NCBI GenBank assembly: GCA_013397115.1
Contig: VWZW01004026.1
Location: 2,032,709 to 2,096,708 of the forward strand
Reading direction: 5' to 3'
Source of the DNA: Edolisoma coerulescens
Taxonomy: Eukaryota > Chordata > Aves > Passeriformes > Campephagidae
Length of the DNA stretch: 64,000 nt
The notes below the pieces were generated by a model. It worked only from the letters and a program-made list of their open reading frames with translations, had not been told where the DNA came from and made no database searches. The translations under genes and the position numbers were made by a program. Below are positions 1 to 12,550 of the stretch, in pieces (position 1 is the stretch's first letter; each line of letters starts with the position of its first letter).

Positions 1-1971
1 TTATATGTAGAAATAGGCAAAGTAGGGATGGTGATTCTGTCTACCACAATTAATTCCTATTCCTTTCTATCAGGACAAGGATTTCAGAAGTGGAAGCTAG
101 CATCATGAACTAGATGGTCATTTTCATTTTGGATTTCCAATAGTTTCAAATTCAGTTTAAAAAAAAAAAGTGTCATATTTCTAAATTTCACTTAAACGTT
201 TAATCTTCTTTGACTTATCTAAGCTTAGTGGGAAATTGTAAATTTAGCTCAAGTTCAGCCCATAGCTGCAGATTGTAATCACACTGCAGGCCTCTTGTCT
301 GTCAATACAGTTACTTGCATAAGTTATTTCTACATAGATTATTTCAGATATCACAAAAAATTGTCTGATCATCTGTTGGACTTCACTGTGATTTGTGTCA
401 TTTGTCAATTTTTCCTCTGGAATTTTATCTCCCACCAAATACCGTACTGCAACTATGAATTTTATCAATGTGACACTCACATGGCTTCAAGGATTAAGTT
501 AAGCAAAATCCATACTTCACTATCTAAAATGATTTTTTTTTAAGTCAAAACAATGTGTCTCTAAAATTCTGATATGCAATTTTAGTATCACAGTTTTTTC
601 CCTTTCACAACACCTTTACTTGCAAAAGCCAGAGACGAAATATTTCTTCTATTATTCACCCTTCTATCAAACATATTTGGAATACATTGACTTTGGATTT
701 TTAGCTGTCCTTCAACACAGTCATTTTTTTTCCCTGATAAAGATTCTTAAAAATTTTCTTGAATAGAAAAGTTCAAACACCTTGTTGTAAGATTTCTGTA
801 ACACGTATTCTGAAATGAGCCACCTGGGAGTGTCTTTGAAGCTGATGCTTTGATGTGTCATTCATTTTCTTTCATGTTTAGCTGCCATTGCTTGGAAGTC
901 ACTGCATTTTGTCCTTATTCTACTTTCCTGTGAATTCATTTGATGTCTGTAGAACCTGCTGTTATCACTGAACTGGTGGAATAAAGTGAACAAAATAAAC
1001 CGTGACTATTTTCAGGGCAAGAAAAACAACATCAAAGTGTTTAAAGCTATTTCAGTGGTTAGTAATGATTGATATTGTACAGTAGCTGGATAACAAGTAT
1101 ATTGAATTTTGTTCATTTTATTTTGAATTCAAACTCTCCAGAGACATTTTTAGGTCTGTTTTATCTATATGTCAGTATTGCAATAAAAGGAGGCTTCTTA
1201 GCTTTCCTTGACCAGTATACTCGTGTGGGAAACAGGCACCCAAAAAAATCAAACCAGTTAGTCCTCTACTGTAAGAGACAGATACTGCATGGTCAGCTGC
1301 AGTTACTTGAGAAAAAAATCCAAAAAACCCAAACCAAACAAACCAAGCAAACCAGAAATGGATCTAATGAAATTTTTTGATATTTCATCATTTATTTCCA
1401 CTTGATATTAATAATTAAAAAAAGGAACATCCTATCAGAAGGATGTGAGAAACCCACTGCTTGGGAGACTCCAGTCAGATAGTGGAAGGCACAGGTTCAA
1501 GTCACTGATACATATTTTACATAAACCAAGAAATTGTAAAACTTGCCCATGTATGTCCCACTTTCTACATCAGTGGTCTAACTGATGATTTCTTACTGTT
1601 GTTGCTCTGGTCCTTATCTTTTCAGTTTTTCTGTGAGTTTCACCCTAGCTCTGACAAAGATCTGATGAATTTTGCTACCAATTTTCTTCTAAAAGAAAAC
1701 AGTGTTTTTCTCAAGTTCTTCAGTGGCTCTGCTATTTGCACTGTAAATATATCCAAGAGCCAAGTCTTAGGAATTAATAACCTACAGTAAGTGAGTACAT
1801 TATAAATTCTAGCTACAGCTATTTTCCTCAGGGTGTCATTTCTGAATAAACTACTTTATAATAAACATTATTAAGGATGTGTTCACATTGACAAACAATT
1901 TAAATGACAGCAGAATTTTCTCCACTATTTCAAGATAGCACAGAAATGTCAGACTTAGCAGGGCAGGATAT
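1..1971. other. AT-rich non-coding stretch
   Basis: No repeat family or gene is recognisable here. Short frames occur on both strands and look like chance openings in AT-rich DNA. The only segment with exon-like borders is 1626-1786, listed separately. Confidence 0.5.
1626..1786 (+). other. Candidate exon (weak)
   Basis: A pyrimidine-rich tract ending in TTTTCAG lies just before 1626, and a perfect GTAAGT hexamer starts at 1787. The 161 bases between are open in one frame (phase 0 start, phase 2 end). The base before the donor is A rather than the preferred G. The translation resembles no family I know. AT-rich DNA produces such combinations by chance, so this is a low-confidence host exon or lncRNA exon. 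Confidence 0.12.
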
Positions 1972-2375
1972 TTCATCCTTATGAGGAGCAGCTGAGGAGT
2001 TGTTTAGCTTGCAGAAAAGGAGGCTCAGGAGAGACCTTATTGCTCTCTACAACTACCTGAAAGGAGGTTGTAGTGAGGTGGGAGGGGAGGTCTCTTCCCT
2101 CAAGTAACTAGTGACGTGTCAAGAGGAAATGGCCTCAACTTATACCAGGGGAGGTTTAGATTTGGTATTAGGAAAAAATTCTTCATGGAAAGGCCGTCAA
2201 ATATTGAAACAGGCTGCCTTGGGAAGTGGTAGAGTCACCATCCCTGAAGTTAGTAAAAAGATGTGTGTAGATGTGGCACTTTGGGACACAGTTTAATAGT
2301 GCACTTGACAGTGTTGGGTTAATGGTATTCTTCGATCTTAGTGGTTTTTTTCAATCTAAATGATTCGTGATTTAT
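1972..2375 (+). mobile_element. CR1 LINE 3' fragment, sense
   Basis: This is the 3' part of a CR1 non-LTR retrotransposon, the main LINE of birds. It starts within the block resembling 'gaggagcagctgaggagttg', passes through 'ggaggctcaggagagacctt' and 'gaggggaggtctcttccc', and continues to the usual 3' end with 'gaaacaggctgccttgggaa' and 'agtcaccatccctgaagtta'. The tail near 2353-2373 is a decayed version of the CR1 terminal repeat. The pattern fits the subfamily whose 3' end has a conserved 'ctctctacaactacctgaaa' block (CR1-Y or X-like; subfamily is inference). It is truncated at its 5' side and carries many substitutions, so it is old and inactive. The 61-codon frame at 2111-2296 belongs to this repeat and is not a gene. 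Confidence 0.9.
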
Positions 2376-5231
2376 ATGATCCTGAGGGATCTGCATTTCA
2401 ATCCAGACATACAGTATTTTTCCTTTTTCTAAAAACCAGTCTGATTACACAGATTCAAATCTACATTGACAGTTGGCTCTAACTAATCCACTCAGTCAAA
2501 TAAAGTCCAGGTGACCACAGCTTATCTCAGGTGTTATAAATAACTTTTTCTCATTGACCGCCTGATCTCAGTGATAAAATTCCAACATCAAGCAACTATT
2601 TCACTGGCCTTTTCTCCCCTTGTTACTTTTTACAACATTCTGCATAATGGATGCTATATCTCTTATCAGCAAAAATGGCAAAAAGAATTAATTCTGCTTG
2701 CAGACAGGAATTAAGAATTTGCTGTTTTTCTGTGTCCCATTTTCTGGGATGATAGTATTTTTTGAAACAGCAGACACTTTTTTTTTCCTCTTCATAAGAT
2801 GTTCATGCACTATACACAATAGGGTTAGCAAAGGTAATCCATGCAGTCTCAAAACCATTCTAAGGCAGGAAAAATATATATATTTTTAGTTAAGTATGAT
2901 ATATATGTATATGTTTCCAAAGGTACAGGTAAATATGTACATATTTGCTTTTCCAAATATATGTGAATACATCAGATTCTGGATCGGTATTTTCATGGTG
3001 ATCTTTCTTTATACTTTATTTATACCTTTTCTGAAGATGTGAGAAACTAAACACTGGCATTAAATGATACTTTGTGAATCTGAATATAATCCTTCTTGCA
3101 AGGATTTTGAGTTCAATTTACATTATTAGCAATTAAACTATTTTAGAATTATCTCACTCTAGCTTGGTTTTTTTTTTAATGTAGGATGCTTGACTCTATA
3201 TTTAGTATGCAGAAAATAGAATGCTTTTTGATTATTCTGGTAAGAATGGAGTTCTTAGCATTGCAGTCTAAAGAAGGTGCCTTAATGGGGCATTTAGTGC
3301 CCTTGGTGGTGGACATTTTAAATTTTCCTTAATTTTTCACTTTATGAAGAGGTTCTAGTATGCAAAGTGTGTTATTTAAACAAAAATTTGATAGCGCCTG
3401 AGTTGTGACTTTGATTTTTATTCATGAACCAGTTGCTAATCTATTAGCATCCCTGGTACATTTAGAATGGACCAGCTTTGAAGACCGTTGGAGGGAATTC
3501 CTGGCACAAAAGAACCATGTTTTCCATCAGAGGGTATAATGTAGAAAGCGAGTCTTTGTAGGAGGCTTTCATTCTGTAGAGTGAAACGGAGAATAAAAGC
3601 CCCCACTTTTATAAAATTTCTAGAGATGTTGAGATGTAATTTAAATACACTCCACATTCTCTACCCTGCTCTTTAAACATTTTAGAGCATAAAGGGACTA
3701 AACATTTGAATTTTTTATGGAGATTTCTCATCTTGTTCTTAGTTATTCCACTAAACCTTTCTCTACATTTTTTTTTACATCGATATAATTACATAAATAG
3801 AATTCAAAGCCTGACATTGCATGCTTCCAGTGTGGATTAAAAATTAATAATTGTATCTTTATTTTTGCATGAAAATCTCAGAACTATAGCAATGTTTTTC
3901 TTTCTTTTTGTTTTTCCAAGTGCTCTAAGTACTGCATTAAGCTGAATAAAAATCAGTGTTTATAATCAGGTCAATGTAACTTGCATTGAGATATGAATTT
4001 AAACATCTAGTTAGGAAGCTTCCTTTGAAACTGTTGACCTTTGACATCTATTTTATCCATATTTATTTTTCAAAACTTTGAGATCAAGGATAGAATCTGG
4101 TCATTTTTCTGACATTCAAAAATTGCTGATGCCTAATAACATTAGGAGGAAAAATCCCCAGTGCTACTTTTTCACTCTAACTTTGAAGCTGAAGTAGATT
4201 GAGAATATTTAGTAATTTTCCATATTTTTTAAATTCAAGCTGTGGTATCAAAATGAGCTTTCTGTAGTTTCTGAGCTTCTAGGATTAAAGAGGAATTATT
4301 TTATTTTCATGAAGATGAGTTTTATACTTTTAGAGACTGATGTGTTATTATGCATCATCATTAAATCATGATGGGTTCCATAATCATGTTAGCTGATATG
4401 TTTGAGATGTATATATCTTGTCTACAGTGCCAGAATACAGTTTATGTGACACCAGTGTTTGAACTGATGTTATTAGTTATAATTAAATTATCTCATGTGT
4501 TTGTGCTCTCTGTGGTAAGAAACACCCATTCTTTTTTCCTCTGCTGTTTTCTGAACTAACCAATAAATACGAATTCTCAACAAGTCTTCTTATATTACGA
4601 CAGAGTAAATATTTCACACTTTGCTTAAAGAAAACATCACCAAATCCTGGCATGTTGTATGTTCCTCATGGACTTTTTCTGGAGCCTGTGGATGAGCTGG
4701 GAGTTGAGTTAGACTGAACAATAAACCTGAACACATTGATTCTTAGCCCATTAACTATCTAGCCCTTTCTTCCTGTGCAAACTCAAACACTGTACCAGAA
4801 AAGGTGGGGAAAACAGCTTATGTCAATTGTTCCTTGTAAAGATTGTTATCTTTTCCCCTTGGCTGTCTTTGATAAGTAGTATCTTCTTATATTAAAAATA
4901 TTGGCATTTTATCCCAAATAAATAGATAAACCCACATTTTTTTGTCTAAAATTTTGCTATATAGATCATGAAAACCTTGAACCAAAAAACTGGGTGTATA
5001 AAACTACATAGCATCTGGACATGTGATTGTTGCTTGAGATTGGGATATTTTTACTGAGCAGGCAATTGAAAAGGCTGTTTTTTCATGTAAATAGGTGGGA
5101 ATGGGTTGAGGAAACCAGTTTAAGGACACTAGGGGTGTGTGGATGTGCATTTTTCTAGGCAGGGAGTGGGTTTATTGAGGTAATACAAAGAACGAAGAAG
5201 TGCTTTCCTTTGCTTTAGCTATATAGGGTCA
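2376..5231. other. AT-rich non-coding stretch
   Basis: I see no recognisable gene or transposon. There are T runs and short AT-alternating tracts, for example around 2873-2925. Reading frames are all under 75 codons and show no coding character. Confidence 0.5.
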
Positions 5232-5766
5232 TCACGCTCTAGTAGCCACGTTGGAGTGCTGTGTCCTGTTCTGGGCTCAGCAAGAGAGACAAGGAGTCCT
5301 TAAGTGGATCCAGCAGAGGGTGACAAAAATGATTAAGGCACTGGAACATCTCTCTTGGGAAGAAAGGCTGAGAGAGTTGGGCCTGGTCAGCTTTGAGAAG
5401 AGATGACTGAGAGGGGACCACATAAGTGTCTGTAAGTATCTGAAGGGAGGGTGTCAAGAGGATCGATCCAGGGTCTTCTCAGTGGTGCCAAGCAACGAGA
5501 CAAGAGACAATGGACAGAAGCTGATGCACCGGAAGTTACACTTAAATATGAGGAAAAACTTCTTGACTGTATGGGTGAATGTGCACTGGAACAGGCTGCC
5601 GAGAGAGGTTGTGAAGTCTCCCCCACGGGAGATATTCAAGAACCGTCTGAATGCAATCCTGTGCCACGTGCTCTGGGATGACCCTGCTTCAGTGGGGAGG
5701 CTGGACCAGATGACCCACTGTGCTCCCTTCCAACCTGACCCATTCTATGATTATGTGGTTCTGTGA
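5232..5766 (+). mobile_element. CR1 LINE 3' fragment, sense
   Basis: This is the longest CR1 copy in the window, about 535 bases of 3' end. Diagnostic blocks in order are 'gctgtgtcctgttctgggct' (about 5259), 'ctgaagggagggtgtcaaga' (about 5440), 'cttctcagtggtgccaagca' (about 5474), 'aatatgaggaaaaacttctt' (about 5543), 'actggaacaggctgccgaga' (about 5585), and the terminal 'cccttccaacctgacccatt' followed by 'ctatgattatgtggttctgt'. It is truncated at the 5' side as CR1 copies usually are. It is better preserved than the copy at 2.0 kb and of a different subfamily (B/F-like; inference). The overlapping frames at 5239-5766 on both strands are repeat-derived. Confidence 0.95.
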
Positions 5767-7218
5767 AATGTTATAACAATTTGAGGATACCTTGAGTTGG
5801 TCCATTAAGATACAGTGAGAGGATTTTAAACTGCCATAATCAACACTCTCATGAAGTGTGATAAGTCACTTATGGATGACAATTTTTTTCTTCTTTTAAT
5901 GGCTGAGAATGCTGTATGTCAGCCATAACACTACTTAAAGTCACTGTCATACACACAGAGGCTATATCTTCAGCGTGATTTGCAGAAGAAGAGGAAATGG
6001 CTGCTGTCAGCTTCAGAACAGATGAGGAACGAAATCTGTCACGAACCTAGAGAACTTAATATATCACTAAAGACAGTTAATTTAGCAGCCATGACCCATG
6101 TAGGCAACAGAATTAATAGCAAGTCTGTTCAGCAATGATGTTCTCCCTGCTGTGCCATTGGGAGTGCAAGTCAATATTCTTATTTCAGCAGTGCTTTCTG
6201 TACAGCCTGTTCAGGCTCTGCTTCCCCATCACATGCATCTCCCTTGGTGTCATGGTAGCCAGCCATCATGTTTCTAAACTGATTATGTGTTTATTTTGAT
6301 TAAGGAGTATTCTTACTCTGAGATGTGAATCGACTGAAATGAATTGTGGGATTAAAACATGAAACAGACCTGGGATTGATTAAAAATCCTTTTATTGTTG
6401 AACTCTTGTATTCCATTTAGAAAGTACTAGTCCTGTCGTCCCATGTCCTTTTATGTGAAGTAAAATTAAGAAAACAGTTGGGACAGGGTTTTTTTCACAG
6501 ATATATGGTGACTGTGTAATGGTAAGGCTGCTCTTGCAATGTTTCTAGGTTTATTTTCCCGACTCTTCTTGAGGTACTTTTTTTCTGTTAAGAGATCTCT
6601 TTGCAATACTGCTGAAATGAACTTCCCAAATATACAGCTGGATGAAACAACAGGACAAACAAATATAATACGAAAACCCAGCAGGTTTCTATTCAGACTA
6701 TCTTAAATAGCAGTTTTCTTTGAAGAGAGTGAAATTGTCAAATCCTGAAAGTAGTTTTATCTGTGTTGACCGATACAGAATCACTTTCACATATTTAAAA
6801 TTCTGGAAATACTAATAGGGTTTTAAACGACCGAGCAAATAACAATATTTCTAAAGTATTTTCTATTGCAGATGTAGTTTTATTGTATTTGAAAATAATG
6901 TCATTTTAAAAATTGTCAGGAATTTTTGTAATTTAGAGTAGAATTTTTAGCTTATGTTCCAAATCACTAAAATTTGCTAGTTTGAACACAGTAACTATAG
7001 CAAAACTTTTTGAAATACAGAAATAATGCTTTGCCTTACTGTATGCAAGAAAAAATCCAACTCTAACTTGCATATTAAGTAGAATCAAGGTAATTAAATG
7101 TCTTTTAATGCATATCTTTAGTTGCTTAAGTGCAAATATGCATTTAATCAGTCTTATCTCAGAACTGGAGTCATATATTGCTTTAAATTTGGCATCTTTC
7201 TTATCATCTTTCTCTTTC
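5767..7218. other. AT-rich non-coding stretch
   Basis: No gene or repeat is recognised. The sequence is unique-looking and AT-rich, and leads into the microsatellite. Confidence 0.45.
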
Positions 7219-7221
7219 TTT

Positions 7222-7316
<95 letters not shown>
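7219..7316 (+). repeat. (CTTT)n microsatellite
   Basis: About 24 near-perfect copies of the tetranucleotide CTTT. The repeat opens frames in several registers on both strands, giving a poly Ser-Phe-Leu protein on plus and a Lys-Glu-Arg repeat protein on minus. These are composition artefacts. The array length is likely to vary between individuals. Confidence 0.97.
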
Positions 7317-7396
7317 CTTTCTCTCCTTCTCTCTTTGTCCTCCTTCTCCTTCTCCTTCTCCTTCTCTCTCTTTTTCTCTCTTCCTTTCTTCACTTT
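7317..7396 (+). repeat. Pyrimidine-rich (CTCCTT)n tract
   Basis: This continues the CTTT microsatellite as an all-pyrimidine tract with about four CTCCTT copies near 7340-7362 and CT runs. Together with the CTTT array it makes nearly 190 bases of polypyrimidine on the plus strand. Confidence 0.85.
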
Positions 7397-8522
7397 TACC
7401 TTGGTTGAATAAAATCAGTCAGTTTTGCTTTTTGTTTAAACTTCCAAGTTGGGTGTTAGTCCTGCAGTTTTACACAGCTTCCCTGAGAGCTCAGTCCACC
7501 AACTGGAGCTCCATAGGCCATGTGGGTACCCCCCATAAGCACAACTATATTTTTGAATGAGCGTAGTTTCAGGCTTGAAAAAAAGCCAAGTTAGATATGT
7601 AGGGAGGAGGTTAGATGAGCTGGTATAACTGACACATGATAAACAACAAATACTAAGTGAGATTTCAGGCATAAAAACCCTCTGTAGAGATAAAGATCTG
7701 AAATGGAAACAACAGAAACTAAGTCTAAGATGAGAACAAGTGGTTGTTGTTTGGCTAGGAATATGTCAGTAAGATCATCGAAAGAGAAAAAGGAGACTTT
7801 GGACGCCTGTGGACTAGCAGAAGTATTATGAAGGAGAAAATAGCTGATATGGTGTATTCCCTCTAAAGGAATGTTGAAGTTTTATTCATAGCCTGTGAAA
7901 CATGGAGAGATTCACTAAGGATGGAGGAAGGAAGGGTGAGAAGAGAGAAATATTGTAAAGTATTAAAGAAATGTCTGTGGAGATTTCTGAGCACCAGGAT
8001 TGGTGGTAAAACAGGGAGGGATACTTCTGTGGAAAATGTTCTCCCGCTGGTAGCTGTTGTTCTAGGTTTGCTGGTGTGTGGGTATTTTCATCATGATTTC
8101 CATCCTCCAATACAGGTTGTGACTTCCCCGAGGGCTCAGACAATGCTGAAGATGGCAGCAGGTAAGGGCAGCAACACTGGCTGTGTGGGACTGTTCAAAT
8201 CATTTGAGTTCCCTCTGAGTATTTAGGATTTAGGGGTTTAAAGAAGCCCTTTATCCTTTAGTAACTAAGAAGTTAGGAAAGGATTTCAAAGATTATACTT
8301 TCCAATGCAGGCATATGAATTTTCTGCAATTCCTTGGTGAATTTGGGCCACAGTAATCTTTCCTTTGTTCTTCTTGTCTTTGAAACTCAATGTATGCATC
8401 TCTCAAACATACAAGATCAGCATGAAAACTATGTGCAAAAAGAGCATTTAATTCCAGCTAAGCTTTCAATATTCAAAAAGGGTTTTTTTGGGGAAGTATG
8501 ACCTAGTAATCTCTCAGGCACA
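7397..8522. other. Non-coding stretch
   Basis: No supported gene or repeat. A 101-codon frame at 7921-8226 has no recognisable domain and no supporting signals. Confidence 0.4.
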
Positions 8523-8622
8523 CGGTGTGATTCTTGAGGCGTCCTGTGCCGGGCCAGGAGTTGGACTCAAGGATCCTGATGGGTGCCTTCTAAATCAACA
8601 TATTATGTGATTCTACAAACAT
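8523..8622 (+). mobile_element. CR1 3' tail fragment, sense
   Basis: A short CR1 3' terminus containing 'gtcctgtgccgggccaggag' and 'ttggactcaaggatcctgat', a diverged 'cttccaa' block, and a terminal 'atgtgattct'. This matches the CR1 subfamilies with the phrase 'gggccaggagttggactc' near the 3' end. Only the last ~100 bases remain. Confidence 0.8.
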
Positions 8623-9586
8623 AAAGAAATACATCTTGCCGTGGCCACATACTGATAGGAAAGAAAACATCAGAGGAAAACATCCTATGTTAGGTCATCA
8701 TCATACTTCTAAACTAATGTAATTCTGTTATTTTGACCCTTGTATACCACCACCTCTTCTGTTCTTTGCTCTTCAGTACAGCTGTTTACATAAATACTTC
8801 AGTGCAGAATTGGCTGTTTTCTGTATTGCATTTTGCGCTTTATGGAATAGTTTGTTCTTGAACTTCCAAGTCTTGCTTTCATGTTCTTATAAACCTTGAA
8901 CAACATTTATTTTATTAGATATGCATCCCCCTCTCCTATGTACTTTGGAATTTTAAAGCTTTCACATCCTTGAGAAACGAGAAACATCTCTTTTATTTTA
9001 CCTCTATAACTTTTTTCTTTCCCTCTTCTTAATTTAATTTTTCTCTCTCTTTCCATACTTGGATTTTTCTAGCTTTTGCCATGTTCCACTCAAACTGTTT
9101 TTGTTTTTTTGATCTGTTTACTCACCTAACATTTTTTTTTTCTCCAATGTTTTGTGCTTCCTCCCTTTTCTGAATACTTCTTTCAAAATTCAGAATCAAC
9201 ATCTTGTCACAGTACATGTTCATGATAAAAGAAAGGTATGTTCCTAATTGCTACTAGAGTGAAATGACTGAGAAGAAAATATAACAAAATTTCTAGCTAA
9301 AATAAAAGAAATAATTTTGAGAATGTGAAGAAAAACCACATTTTTTCATTCCAAGAAGCCATCTTACCTACCAGTGTTTAGACAAGAAAGGCTTAGAAGG
9401 GTTTGCAATAAGGAGTAAAATAAGATTTGAGAATTATACCTTTGTTGAGAAAGTGCACATTATGATTGGGATGATAAGGAAGGAAAAGGAAGAATTCTCT
9501 TTGATACAAAAAGCAGAAGGAAGAATTATTTTGAAACTTAGAAAGAGAACATTATATTTTCCAGGCTTACTAGAGACTTAAATAAC
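8623..9586. other. AT-rich non-coding stretch
   Basis: Pyrimidine-rich plus-strand sequence around 8990-9190, then A-rich sequence. I see no gene, exon or transposon. Confidence 0.45.
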
Positions 9587-9900
9587 CATAGAATCATAAG
9601 ATCATAGAATGGCTTGGGTTGGAAGGGATCTTAAAGATCACCTAGTTTTAAGGCCTCCGGCATGGGCAACGACACCTTCCACTAGATCAGGTTTTTTTAT
9701 GCCCCATGAAGCCTGGCCTTGAACACTTTGAGGGACAGGGCACCCACAGCTTCTCTATATAACCTGTTCCAGTTCCTCACCACCTTCACAGTCAAAAAAT
9801 TCTTTCAGATATCTAATTTAAACCTACTCTTTTTCAGTTAGAAGCCACTCCCCCTTGTCCTGTCACTCATGCCGTGGTAAAATGTTTCTCTGCGTAACCT
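9587..9900 (-). mobile_element. CR1 LINE 3' fragment, antisense
   Basis: Reverse-complement CR1 3' end. On the plus strand it begins with the inverted terminal repeats 'atagaatcataagatcatag', then 'ggcttgggttggaagggatc', 'aagcctggccttgaacactt', 'cctgttccagttcctcacca' and 'actcccccttgtcctgtcac'. This block order is that of the C/F-type CR1 subfamilies read from the 3' end (subfamily is inference). It is truncated near 9900, which is its 5' side. Confidence 0.95.
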
Positions 9901-10322
9901 TTCAGTCCATATTGGTTGCTTTTTATTTTCAAATTTCAAGTGATATCTAGGCAGTATTTTTTCTTCTGAAAATTTATTACTCTAAATAGTCAATGTACTA
10001 CAGTGAATGAAGGTGTAGGTGAGTTTTCAACAAACTTGTACAGACAGAAATACCATAGTTAATATTCTCAAAGGCTTCTGGAATAATTTAGATTATTTAG
10101 GTTAGATTATTTCCCAGATGTATCAGCTATGTTGGGTTCTCCTCTAAAGTTCTTTCTTCTGTATCATCCCATTTTTTTAGCCTCTGTCTAACTTTGACCA
10201 TAGGATCTCACTTACAACTGTTAGAGTCTAGGTAATCAATAAACTTGACTACTTTCCTTAAAGAGTATATACTACATCGCTGGTTTGTGAAAGAACTGGT
10301 TGGTGAAATGTAGCTGTTTGAT

Positions 10323-10470
10323 ATCACAGAATCACAGAATGGGTCAGATTGGAAGGGACCGCACTGGGTCATCTGCTCCAACCTTCCTGCTCAAGCAGGG
10401 TAATCCTAGAGCACACAGCACAGGATTGTGTCCAGAAGGTTCTTGAATATACCCTATCCACACCTGCGTT
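10323..10470 (-). mobile_element. CR1 3' fragment, antisense
   Basis: It starts with the inverted tail 'atcacagaatcacagaatgg', then 'cagattggaagggaccgcac', 'tccaaccttcctgctcaagc' and 'cacagcacaggattgtgtcc'. This is the last ~150 bases of a CR1 of a subfamily similar to the copy at 5232-5766. It lies about 420 bases from the antisense copy at 9587 but shares no continuous element with it, so the two are independent insertions. Confidence 0.93.
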
Positions 10471-10819
10471 GCTGTGCAAAAATACATGTAATAATTGACT
10501 TCCTAGTTTTGTGTCTGTCCTCTACAGCTGAACTCATTTGGTTTTAAAGTGCCAAGGACAAGTTTATACATTTTCAAAATGTTTGTACGTGTAAGCAAGT
10601 AGAGAAAATATAAAGTTCTAGTCCAGCTACAAGAGGGGCAAAAGTAAGAGGATCTGGAGAGAGATTCATCAACTTTGTAGCACACCACCTGGGATGGTAG
10701 TGTCTTTAATCATATGAGCAAATCAGAGCGTTACTCTAGCATCATATACCATAGGGGTATTTCTCCCAATTCTAGAGCTGAACACTAAATATTTGTGCTC
10801 ATAATTTTCATGTTAGAGG

Positions 10820-10882
10820 ATATATATATAAAAATATATATACATATAATATTCTATATATTTATACATATATATATAAACT
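10820..10882. repeat. AT-alternating low-complexity tract
   Basis: Imperfect TA dinucleotide repeat with interruptions, about 60 bases, almost pure A and T. Confidence 0.85.
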
Positions 10883-12525
10883 TACTATTAATATGATGTT
10901 AAAGGAATGTATTAATTCATATTGTGTACAATTTTCTCTTATTCTAATTTTTTTTAAAACCTTGTCCTAAGATCTCAGTGTTGTGAAAGTAAAGTTGCAT
11001 TTTCTTTTAAAAAAATTTACAATCAAGTTGAAGAAGTAGCAAAATATTTACTCTGATTACACACTAAGTCAGTACTACAGCAGGAAACAGGACCAGTTTT
11101 TGCTTTAACCGGTTTATGTATCACCTTGGAATGTCCTCAACTTTCTTAAACTGTATCTTAGTTTAGTTGGACATTATGGCTTCTCTTCCTCTCCTAGCCC
11201 TTCAAATTATGTAAGAGGAAGGGCATGAGAAGAATGATAGAAAATATGGCCCAGGGGAATATTTGGTAAATTTTGAGCCTTGATGCAGAAAAGTGAACAC
11301 TATTCCTCTTGCTGTTTTTACAGAAGTTTTTTGGTATGTAACAATAAGCTATTGATCGCTGCTGTCTTACTGCTGAACTGTTCCTTTTTAATCCCATTTG
11401 GCTCTTACTTTGTATGAAATGTTTGAAATTTCATATAAGCAGCCCATACTGCAAGCATTTCTATGTAATTCAACAGCAAGACTTCAAGACATGTAATTAA
11501 TAGTTGTCAGCATATCTGTAGTATAAATGAAAGGGATTGAATTTTTTATAACCAACTGTACTTACAATGTGTCTATAATTTCCTCAATCCCTTAGCAAAT
11601 GCTTTTTGAATATGTTTTCTAAGAAGTGTGCATTAAACCAATTTCATTTTGCTTTCTCTGTGTAAGGGGCAATCTCAAAAAGAAAGAAAGCACCTTAAGG
11701 CAGAACATTAGGAAGATATTCAATAGTATTTGTTTATCTATGTGTCTTTATGATATATAGTAACACAAAGGTTGTCAAAATATTGGGTGAACCTGACCAA
11801 AAGAATACAGTTAGAAAAGCAAAATTGTGCTGGAAAAGAGGAAAAAATGAAGATTTGACAATTGTAGCTGGCATACCTAACAATAATTTTAATGTTTTCC
11901 GAGACGGAAGGATAAAGGTCCATCAACATATATTGCTAAATGAAAGGAGTTTCATTTCCACAACTTTAAAATTTGAGTTTGTTCTGATTGGAAGTGAAAA
12001 TAAGCAGAAGGTGGGCCCTGGGACTGGCGTGGCCACTCTAAGGTTTGTGCTTTCTTGGAAGGTAGAGCTCTTGTGGTGACCTGGCTTGCAGTAGAGCAGT
12101 TTGAGAGCCCTGGGCTAGTTTTCCCTAAACAGTAAGCTATCCTCACCTGTGTTACAATAAAAATTAAGTTTCTCAGTACTGAGCCCGGTGACGAGTTAAT
12201 ACAGAGATTCAGGTAACATTAGGTTGTTTCAAGAATGATTCAGATTATTAATTTATTATGTAAAGAGATCTAGAATTTAGAAGAATTAGGTTGTTTTTAG
12301 ACTTGCTTGGTAGACCAGAGATAAAATAGAAGAAAGCTACAAGAAGAAAATGAAGAGTGAAGAGAAAATATTTGAGAGATGGAGATCCATCTGCTGCTTT
12401 TTTCTCCACAAATATAGAATATACAGCCAACTTTACTGTAAGACTATTTGTGGAAACCTATCCCACTTTCCTGTAGGGCAAACATTCACAAAAAGAACTT
12501 TCTGTGATAACATATTTTATATTGC
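10883..12525. other. AT-rich non-coding stretch
   Basis: No repeat is recognised. The 109-codon plus frame at 11750-12079 has no recognisable domain, no clear splice sites and no poly(A) signal in a useful place, and is treated as chance. Confidence 0.4.
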
Positions 12526-12550
12526 AAATAATAATAATAATAATAATAAT
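12526..12550 (+). repeat. (AAT)n microsatellite
   Basis: About eight perfect AAT units. Confidence 0.95.

Noticed and set aside
5451..5766. Overlapping frames on both strands at 5.4-5.8 kb
   Set aside because: All lie in the CR1 3' end, downstream of where the element's own coding region would be intact.
7108..7560. 150-codon plus frame and overlapping frames on both strands
   Set aside because: They run through the CTTT and CTCCTT repeats and are open because of the repeat.
11750..12079. 109-codon plus frame
   Set aside because: No recognisable domain, no clear exon borders, and composition like the flanks.
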